Assembly: GCA_023230265.1 (NCBI GenBank)
Contig: JALNXR010000103.1
Coordinates: 1-7,027 of the forward strand
Source: Bacteroidales bacterium
GTDB lineage: Bacteria; Bacteroidota; Bacteroidia; Bacteroidales; UBA932
Length of the DNA stretch: 7,027 nt
Direction of reading: 5' to 3'
Made by a program: the position numbers and the translations under genes. The first letter of the stretch is position 1. Each line of letters opens with the position of its first letter. Positions 1 to 4,734 of the stretch are shown piece after piece. The notes under the pieces are model-generated. The model ran no database searches and was not told the DNA's origin. It saw nothing but the letters and a program-made list of their open reading frames with translations.

Positions 1-611
1 ACTGATGAAGTCAGGGCATTCTCCCCTGGCTTGTAGACTACGGAGGTCGCGCAATTCCACCACTCTCCCTCTGTGTTCTCAGTGTTTTCCGTGGTTAAAT
101 TTATGTTATATTTATCCAGCGCGATAACTCCGGCCAGTGTGAAGCTCTGCGGCTTGAAGTCAAGTGTTTGCCCAGCTGCTACACTAATTGTCACGGTTCT
201 CTCTCCAAGTTCATTGTAATCAAAGACCGTTGTCGCTCCGTCGTGGCTGATTGTCCGCACTAGCAATCCCGCACTATTATAGACATTGGATGTCACCAGC
301 ATTGCCCCGCCCGTTCCGGCCCTTGAACTGGCCACAACCCGCCCAAGGAAATCGCTGGTGGTCACGGACTGGATGATCCAATCTCCATCATCATATTTCA
401 CAAAAGAAGTTCTTCTTTCACAGCCGTCAGGCAGTGTTGCAGACTCCGTCTTTGTTGCCTGTGTATGGTTTATGCCCGAAACGGGATCTGTCCACTCGGT
501 AAATGCGATTTTTTCACCGCCAAGCAAATGTGCGGTGCGCTTATTTGTATTGAAATTAGATTGTTTCCCGTAAATTCTATTGGGATTAATTCCGCAAAGA
601 TGATATGCCAT
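1..611 (-). CDS. Rhs/YD-repeat protein, N-terminally truncated cassette (Rhs-C), cut by left edge
   Basis: This frame encodes 203 codons plus two bases before it leaves the window at the left edge; the real C-terminus is not visible. The start is ATG at 611-609. An AGGAG/GGAGAG ribosome site lies about 10-12 bases upstream, and an in-frame TAG at 629-627 rules out a longer protein. Residues 1-30 (MAYHLCGINPNRIYG...) carry no signal peptide. Residues from about 32 read as Rhs core: YDDGDWIIQS near 73-82, SDFLGRVV near 86-93, NVYNSAGLLVRT near 109-120 and TVFDYNELGERT near 128-139. A beta-rich linker follows with TTENTENTEGEWW near 173-185 and VYKPGENAL near 192-200. Residues 127-203 match Rhs-B residues 11-87 without a gap. 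Rhs cores form a beta-shell that encapsulates a C-terminal effector. This copy starts inside the core, so I infer a displaced cassette rather than a full-length secreted protein. The effector is unknown. Confidence 0.82.
   Translation of the reverse strand, partial: MAYHLCGINPNRIYGKQSNFNTNKRTAHLLGGEKIAFTEWTDPVSGINHTQATKTESATLPDGCERRTSFVKYDDGDWIIQSVTTSDFLGRVVASSRAGTGGAMLVTSNVYNSAGLLVRTISHDGATTVFDYNELGERTVTISVAAGQTLDFKPQSFTLAGVIALDKYNINLTTENTENTEGEWWNCATSVVYKPGENALTSS
65..91 (-). repeat. 9-base tandem repeat inside Rhs-C
   Basis: Three units in the coding direction: CGGAAAACA, CTGAGAACA, CAGAGGGAG, encoding T-E-N-T-E-N-T-E-G. It occupies the homologous position to the repeat in Rhs-B (offset 4014 bases) but has drifted more from a perfect repeat. 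Confidence 0.65.
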
Positions 612-621
612 GCAATTTCCA

Positions 622-628
622 CTCTCCT
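622..628 (-). promoter_or_regulatory. Ribosome binding site deciding the Rhs-C start
   Basis: The minus strand reads AGGAGAG here, with about 10-12 bases to the ATG at 611. The in-frame stop TAG (629-627) partly overlaps this site, so ATG 611 is the first start available in that frame. This supports Rhs-C as a genuinely re-started truncated gene and not a missed N-terminus. Confidence 0.6.
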
Positions 629-718
629 AAAACTGTTTTTATCCTTGTACCCACTGCCTCATTCGTCACTCTCGCGTGCAGATGATTTTTTTACCATAAG
701 GGAATCATAGTGTAATTC

Positions 719-752
719 CTGTTACCACACCTGCATTCATGCCGGTAAACAG
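719..752. repeat. Imperfect inverted repeat
   Basis: CTGTTACC (719-726) pairs with GGTAAACAG (744-752), with one bulged base and a 17-base loop. It lies in the gap upstream of Rhs-C. It could be an operator or a recombination scar. It lacks the T-run needed for an intrinsic terminator on the coding strand. Confidence 0.3.
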
Positions 753-803
753 CACCTCATTTGTAAACCTCGCATGTCTGCGACTTTTTCACCCCTACGA
801 TAC

Positions 804-1472
804 TTAGCGTTCTTCTACATAATACCATTGTTTTTTTAAAACTCCGTTTTCAAATGTTCCCAGTAAAATTTTATGATCTCCATCTTTACTAATAATACGT
901 GTTCCTGAAATGGTAAATCCATTTGACTCAATACAGTCTCCAATTTTTAATCCATCCTGTGTAAAATTTAAACTTCTGCCATTTGATAAATTATTTGAAT
1001 AAACATTAACTGTCGAAACTTGACCATTTTCATACCAATTTGTAAAGGTGCCTTCCAAGCGTCCATCAATGTAATTCTTAAATGTCATTTTGCTTCCATT
1101 GGGCCACCAGCTTTCTTGTTTGCCATGTTGAACACCTTTGTCATAATTGAAGTTGAATACTAAAAGTCCATTATTATCCCAGCATTTATAATTTCCATGT
1201 TTCTTACCTTCCAACAAATCATACCTGCAAATCAATTTTGATTTATTATTATTATAAGCCATTCTTCCGCTAGGACTTGTTGAAATAAATTTATCAATCT
1301 CTGTATTTCTTAAGTCATCTGTTCCAGTGTAAACCCGTCCTTTTGAGTTTGTAAACTTCCAGCTGAATTCTGATGATTTTGTTAAAAATTTCCACAACAC
1401 AAAATTGTATCCCATTATTCCTAAAACAGAAATCAGTATCGCGCTGACTATTATATAAAGCATCTTTTTCAT
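804..1472 (-). CDS. Membrane-anchored MORN_2/YwqK-type repeat protein, candidate immunity protein
   Basis: A 222-residue protein with ATG at 1472-1470 and a weak site (TAGGT) about 9 bases upstream. Residues 4-27 form one hydrophobic segment after a short basic start (MKKM), so it is a signal anchor or an uncleaved N-terminal helix with the rest probably outside the cytoplasm. Residues about 89-176 hold three to four repeats of about 24 residues: GKKHGNYKCWDNNGLL, VQHGKQESWWPNGSKM, RLEGTFTNWYENGQV and a weaker LSNGRSLNFTQDG. The pattern G-x-x-x-G-x-(5)-W-x-x-N-G is that of MORN_2 repeats, as in the YwqK family annotated as antitoxins in polymorphic-toxin loci. A possible last half-repeat is near 204-218 (LGTFENG). 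It lies between Rhs-B and Rhs-C on the same strand, where an immunity gene for the Rhs-B tip is expected. It is markedly AT-rich compared with the Rhs cores. Family assignment is fairly sure; the immunity role is inferred from position. Confidence 0.8.
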   Translation of the reverse strand: MKKMLYIIVSAILISVLGIMGYNFVLWKFLTKSSEFSWKFTNSKGRVYTGTDDLRNTEIDKFISTSPSGRMAYNNNKSKLICRYDLLEGKKHGNYKCWDNNGLLVFNFNYDKGVQHGKQESWWPNGSKMTFKNYIDGRLEGTFTNWYENGQVSTVNVYSNNLSNGRSLNFTQDGLKIGDCIESNGFTISGTRIISKDGDHKILLGTFENGVLKKQWYYVEER

Positions 1473-1628
1473 GGTTTGCTACCTATCTCTTCTAATAGTT
1501 CAAGTTTCAGCACGGGCAAAACTTGCTCACTGCCTTCCGCATTCATTACATTATGTTTTATTATTTTTCTGTGAACGTATAGCGTAATTTTTTTCTTCGC
1601 TGTCCCCCATATATAATTTACAAATGTT
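1473..1628 (-). other. Gap after Rhs-B with open frames, possible remnant of a longer tip
   Basis: Rhs-B stops at 1629, but the sequence beyond does not look like ordinary spacer. One other minus-strand frame continues protein-like from the Rhs-B tip to TAA at 1620-1618 (SAWDSPLSEKIKQQVNIKHL). The third minus frame is open from about 1650 to TGA 1471-1469. It reads VNYIWGTAKKKITLYVHRK and ends in VLPVLKLELLEEIGSKP. Its stop overlaps the MORN gene start as ATGA, the usual geometry of translationally coupled partners. A 25-codon ATG-started piece (1546-1469) has no good ribosome site. My reading is a toxin tip broken by one or two frameshifts. Chance open frames cannot be excluded from sequence alone. 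Confidence 0.4.
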
Positions 1629-1700
1629 TTATGTTGACCTGTTGCTTAATCTTCTCCGATAAGGGGCTGTCCCAGGCAGATTCTGAGATACGACTTTTAA
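1629..1700 (-). other. Probable frameshifted C-terminus of Rhs-B
   Basis: At Leu861-Lys862 the coding strand reads TTA AAA GTC (1700-1692). The annotated frame then gives an Arg/Pro/Ser/Thr-rich tail ending at 1629. With one added A, or a -1 slip on the A-run at 1695-1698, the reading becomes KSRISESAWDSPLSEKIK and ends with NIKHL and TAA at 1620-1618. That tail has a more natural residue mix. It could be a real mutation, an assembly error, or less likely programmed frameshifting, since I see no clear downstream stimulatory structure. Confidence 0.45.
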
Positions 1701-4280
1701 TTGTGATGAGAAAATTTTCCCCCACATATATTGAACTTCATATTTCCACTTTATCATTGGAGAAAAATCAATATTTATATCAGATGTTTGTGATTTGCCT
1801 AAATAATCCCACTTGTTAATCGCATCATTATTGCCAAGCAAATACAGGTTTTTTCCACCGTCCTCGGTGATCGGGTCTCGGGAGAGCCACCAGCAAAGTA
1901 TCGGATCATAATAACGCTGCTGGTATGCAACAAACCTAGTCTGTTCATCAAACGGTTTAGTACTAAACCAATGCGTAAAAGCATCCTTCATTGCGCCCGA
2001 GAACTTTGTTTCTCCGAAAGCATTGTGTTCGCCATGCGCGGCTACTGCTCCTGTGTTATCAATGTATTCCGTGATATTACCGTTCGCATCTCCAACAGCG
2101 AAATACGTGTTGGTTTCGGAACTTGAAACTTTTGTGTCACACAGCAAACCGCCAACACCACCTGCACCTTGGAGAGTTCCCGACAAATCTAAGCCCCATG
2201 TGTAGTAGGAAATATTTGTTCCAGGAGTGACGTGATCAATGATTATTTCAGCCGCAATGTTCCAACCGTCCCAGATATAACGGCGGGTTTCGATGGGGTT
2301 CCATATGCCGGGATTGGCACCCGGTGTCATAGGATATCCAGGGTCTCTGCCTGAAAGCTGTTTCTTGACTTTTTCAACCCGTAGATTCTGATGATTGTAT
2401 CGGTACTCAAACATACATGCGCCGTTGGTGGTGCCCCAGTAGTCAGGGACTGAAGAAATCAGGCGATTCTCGCCGTCCCATGAGTGATCCCATTTTTGTC
2501 CGTCCCAAGTTAGGTTGCCATCGGAGTCGTGGGTGGGCGATGCGGATATGCCACTGGTAATTGCAGTATATTGGTTGAGTTGGTTTGCTATGTAGATGCT
2601 GGGAACAGAATTGACCGTAGAGGTCTGTCGGTTTCCTATGTCATCATAAGCAATGCTCTGTTCAGTGTAGTTCATCACGGCGTTGGTTACCTCTTTGCGA
2701 TCATTATAATCAAAATTATTGATCACAGTCGAGCCGTTATAATAGTCGGTGCGGCTGCTCCGTTGACCGATGCTATCATTGGAATAGTTGAACGATGAAA
2801 CCACATAGGGCACAGAGGACACAAAGGTGTTAGTAACGGCTGAAATGAGGTCTCGGTTTGGTTCAAATGATTTTAGAATCTGGATTTGTGATTGCGGATT
2901 GGTTGATGACGTGCCGGTGTAGCCGGTGATTAGGGTTGTTCCCGACATATAACTGTATATGAATGTGTTGGTCTCAGTCCCAACAATTGACGTGAGGGCA
3001 TTCAAACGGTTTTTAGCATCGTAACCGAATGCAATTTTTTGAACAGGATGGCCAGGATTTGCAGGTGTTAAAATGAATTCAGCATAACGCCCGTATGTAT
3101 TGTAGCTGCGGGTTATGACTGCGAAGGCGTTGGTTTCAGCGATTAGTCGGCCTTTTGAATCATAGCCGAACGTGGTCGTTCCAGTGCCGTCCTCGACTTT
3201 GATGAGCTGGCCGATGAGGTTGTAATAGTTTGTAACGTTTGGCGTATCATCGTTATACTCCGTGGTGCGGATGCTGCCGGTGGCTGTATCGGCATATCCG
3301 TAGGTCGTAATGATGTTACGTGCCCATTTGCGGGTAGAGATTCGTCCATCACTAAGATACGTGTATGCCGTGCCTTTTCCATCGGCATAGAGTTTGTTAG
3401 TGACAGCTCCGGTGAATAGGTCATAATACCAACGAGTGATGTCGGAGTCGCCGTTCTGATTACGCCACGTATGCAGCTCCGCCATGCGCCCCGCTGCGTC
3501 AAAAGCTGTCTCGGTTGGATAGGTCGCGCCTTCACTACGATAAAGTTGACCGTTGCCGGAGTAGTAGTTCACAGTCTGATTGCCCTTGGCATCGGTCACT
3601 GTGGTTTTATATGCTCCCGGTTTATCAACAACCACCTGCCGCACACTGTAGCTCGTGGTGTTGGTTCCACTGGCCGTAACCTCGCTGATCGCCGCAACCG
3701 AACCATCATCGTGATAGGTCGTGACGCTCTTCAATTCGCGGCCATTCGCGTAATTCGTAGTTCTCACTCTTCTTGCGAAGCCGTCGTAAAAATGTTCTGT
3801 TACTCCGCCGAGGCTGTTACTTGAGTACGTCTCATAGCCTGCCACGTAATAACTGACGTTGGTTGTGTTAAACGTAACATCAACACTCTTGGCGACCTTA
3901 GCCGCATTCGCAGGATCAATTGACTCCGTGTTAATAATTGTATTTCCATCGGCATCAATTGATATAGAGCAGCTGTTATTCGGGAGCGTCAAGCCTGTGA
4001 GTTGCGTTCTGTGGACTGATATTGTCAATGCGTTCTCACCAGGCTTATAGAATATTGAGGTCGTGCTCCTCCACCACTCCCCCTCTGTGTTCTCTGTGCT
4101 CTCTGTGGTTAAATTTATTACATATTTATCCAATAGAACAACATTCGCCAACATGAAATTCAGCGGATCAAAGTCAAGCGTCTGTCCAGCTGTTACACTA
4201 ATTGTCGCAGTTCTTTCCCCAAGTGCATTGTAATCGAAGACCGTTGACGCTCCTTGCAACTGTTTCATACTTTTAAACAT
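1629..4280 (-). CDS. Rhs/YD-repeat protein, N-terminally truncated cassette with degenerate tip (Rhs-B)
   Basis: An 883-residue Rhs-family protein. An in-frame TAA lies two codons upstream, so ATG 4280 or Met5 (4268) is the start; the ribosome site is poor (AAGG is too close to the first ATG). No signal peptide is seen. The first 10 residues are unrelated to Rhs-C, and homology begins exactly at GGAGC (4249-4253). Domains: YD-like start at 13-23; beta-rich linker at about 24-145 with TESTENTEG (60-67) and RTQLTGL (91-97); YD repeats at about 160-600; the conserved core with NLTWDG (589-594), RRYIWDGWNIAAE (666-678), GLDLSGTLQGAGG (696-708), DANGNITEY (731-739) and RYYDP (789-793). The boundary reads RDPITEDGG...NLY...NNDAINKWDYLGK (801-829), where the family norm is NN...DPxGL. 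The D is kept, but P became Y and L became K. Only 54 residues follow, and the last 21 (SQNLPGTAPYRRRLSNRST region) look out of frame. Rhs cores enclose and release toxin tips by self-cleavage at this motif, so this copy may not process normally. Confidence 0.88.
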   Translation of the reverse strand: MFKSMKQLQGASTVFDYNALGERTATISVTAGQTLDFDPLNFMLANVVLLDKYVINLTTESTENTEGEWWRSTTSIFYKPGENALTISVHRTQLTGLTLPNNSCSISIDADGNTIINTESIDPANAAKVAKSVDVTFNTTNVSYYVAGYETYSSNSLGGVTEHFYDGFARRVRTTNYANGRELKSVTTYHDDGSVAAISEVTASGTNTTSYSVRQVVVDKPGAYKTTVTDAKGNQTVNYYSGNGQLYRSEGATYPTETAFDAAGRMAELHTWRNQNGDSDITRWYYDLFTGAVTNKLYADGKGTAYTYLSDGRISTRKWARNIITTYGYADTATGSIRTTEYNDDTPNVTNYYNLIGQLIKVEDGTGTTTFGYDSKGRLIAETNAFAVITRSYNTYGRYAEFILTPANPGHPVQKIAFGYDAKNRLNALTSIVGTETNTFIYSYMSGTTLITGYTGTSSTNPQSQIQILKSFEPNRDLISAVTNTFVSSVPYVVSSFNYSNDSIGQRSSRTDYYNGSTVINNFDYNDRKEVTNAVMNYTEQSIAYDDIGNRQTSTVNSVPSIYIANQLNQYTAITSGISASPTHDSDGNLTWDGQKWDHSWDGENRLISSVPDYWGTTNGACMFEYRYNHQNLRVEKVKKQLSGRDPGYPMTPGANPGIWNPIETRRYIWDGWNIAAEIIIDHVTPGTNISYYTWGLDLSGTLQGAGGVGGLLCDTKVSSSETNTYFAVGDANGNITEYIDNTGAVAAHGEHNAFGETKFSGAMKDAFTHWFSTKPFDEQTRFVAYQQRYYDPILCWWLSRDPITEDGGKNLYLLGNNDAINKWDYLGKSQTSDINIDFSPMIKWKYEVQYMWGKIFSSQLKVVSQNLPGTAPYRRRLSNRST
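4015..4253 (-). repeat. Paralogous block shared with Rhs-C (1-239)
   Basis: These 239 bases align without a gap to positions 1-239 of the window, offset 4014, with about 77 percent identity by hand count (54 differences). Long identical runs include CACTAATTG and GTGGTTAAATTTA on the plus strand. On the 5' coding side the match ends sharply after GGAGC; beyond it Rhs-B has unrelated sequence while Rhs-C continues as Rhs core. The alignment is cut on the other side by the window edge. This marks a recombination breakpoint in Rhs-B. Confidence 0.75.
4079..4105 (-). repeat. 9-base tandem repeat inside Rhs-B
   Basis: Three units in the coding direction: CAGAGAGCA, CAGAGAACA, CAGAGGGGG. The repeat is in frame and encodes the T-E-S-T-E-N-T-E-G run (residues 59-67). 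The same place in Rhs-C carries a more diverged copy. Confidence 0.7.
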
Positions 4281-4333
4281 GCCTTATTCTCAAACATCGT
4301 CTGCATATGACATTTCGCGATGACCCCTCGGAG
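4281..4333. other. 53-base gap between the small membrane protein gene and Rhs-B
   Basis: It is too short for a gene. The minus strand has AATAAGG just before the Rhs-B ATG and an in-frame TAA. No terminator hairpin is seen, so read-through from the upstream genes is likely. Confidence 0.5.
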
Positions 4334-4717
4334 CTATAACTTTTTTCGAAAGATAACATATTTTGCGAACAAAACTATCACATAACATAAACTTATCCAA
4401 AAAACGAAGCAAGTTGCTATTAGTCGAGCCACAGTTTCTTCATGCTCCCACAATGATCGAAGTTGTAGTGTCGCTGTGTTTGGATGTTCCATGGTACTTG
4501 CATTTTCAAGGATAGATTTTTTCAAGATAAGAGGCCCATATCGAGCCTTTGCTAATGCTATTTCCGATGAGCCTTCTATACGTGCACCAAACCAACATCG
4601 TTTATACAAATATCCGGGACAGAGAGACCACCACATCATTCCTAAACAAACCACATTCACAATAATCATGAATGCAAACAGACGATGAATTTCATTTTTA
4701 AACCATATGCTATTCAT
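4334..4717 (-). CDS. Small two-helix membrane protein, candidate partner or immunity protein of the Rhs-A tip
   Basis: A 127-residue protein I do not recognise. Two hydrophobic segments are clear: about residues 11-31 (LFAFMIIVNVVCLGMMWW) and about 98-120 (ATCFVFWISLCYVIVLFAKY). The C-terminal end is basic (RKKL), which favours both termini in the cytoplasm and a loop of about 65 polar residues (32-97) outside. The loop has two cysteines near its start (C33, C41) and a charged stretch (EHEETVAR, 91-98). ATG 4717 is chosen because a perfect AAGGAG lies 9 bases upstream. The gene begins only 17 bases after the Rhs-A stop, so the two are almost surely cotranscribed and probably translationally coupled. 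Small genes directly downstream of rhs tips are usually immunity genes, but the Rhs-A tip does not look like a known toxin, so an assembly or anchoring role is also possible. The role is inference; the gene itself is well supported. Confidence 0.8.
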   Translation of the reverse strand: MNSIWFKNEIHRLFAFMIIVNVVCLGMMWWSLCPGYLYKRCWFGARIEGSSEIALAKARYGPLILKKSILENASTMEHPNTATLQLRSLWEHEETVARLIATCFVFWISLCYVIVLFAKYVIFRKKL

Positions 4718-4726
4718 CCATTAAAT

Positions 4727-4732
4727 CTCCTT
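4727..4732 (-). promoter_or_regulatory. Strong ribosome binding site AAGGAG for the small membrane protein
   Basis: AAGGAG on the minus strand lies 9 bases before ATG 4717 and only a few bases after the Rhs-A stop (TAG 4737-4735). It favours ATG 4717 over the out-of-frame ATG at 4721. It also suggests coupling of this gene to translation of Rhs-A. Confidence 0.8.
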
Positions 4733-4734
4733 AT

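Larger units (their letters stand above)
612..803. other. 192-base gap between the MORN-type gene and Rhs-C
   Basis: No gene is supported. On the minus strand one stop-to-stop frame of 27 codons ends at TGA 707-705 and reads like protein (FTNEVLFTGMNAGVV), but it is far too short to call. An imperfect inverted repeat (719-726 with 744-752) and a short palindrome (770-783) lie here. Neither is followed by a T-tract in the minus-strand direction, so I see no terminator between the two genes. The stretch could hold a promoter for Rhs-C or be scar sequence from cassette exchange. Confidence 0.5.

Noticed and set aside
286..710. Overlapping plus-strand open frames of 81 and 95 codons
   Set aside because: They lie opposite Rhs-C, have no ribosome site, and have the composition of antisense shadow frames.
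770..790. Hairpin TCGCA-TGTC-TGCGA followed by CTTTTTC on the plus strand as a terminator
   Set aside because: The stem is only 5 base pairs and the T-run is on the plus side, where no gene is transcribed. In the minus direction the T-run becomes an A-run ahead of the hairpin.
1469..1546. A separate 25-codon gene started at ATG 1546
   Set aside because: There is no ribosome site and the open frame extends well upstream of the ATG. A remnant of a longer coding sequence is the better reading.
1655..1680. GGGGCTGTCCCAG as the terminal repeat of an insertion sequence
   Set aside because: It resembles ends of some insertion sequences, but there is no matching second end, no target duplication and no transposase, and it reads through as coding in a plausible alternative frame.
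2529..3824. Plus-strand and alternate minus-strand open frames inside Rhs-B
   Set aside because: All lie within the strongly supported Rhs-B reading frame and encode low-complexity or non-family sequences. No start signals were seen.
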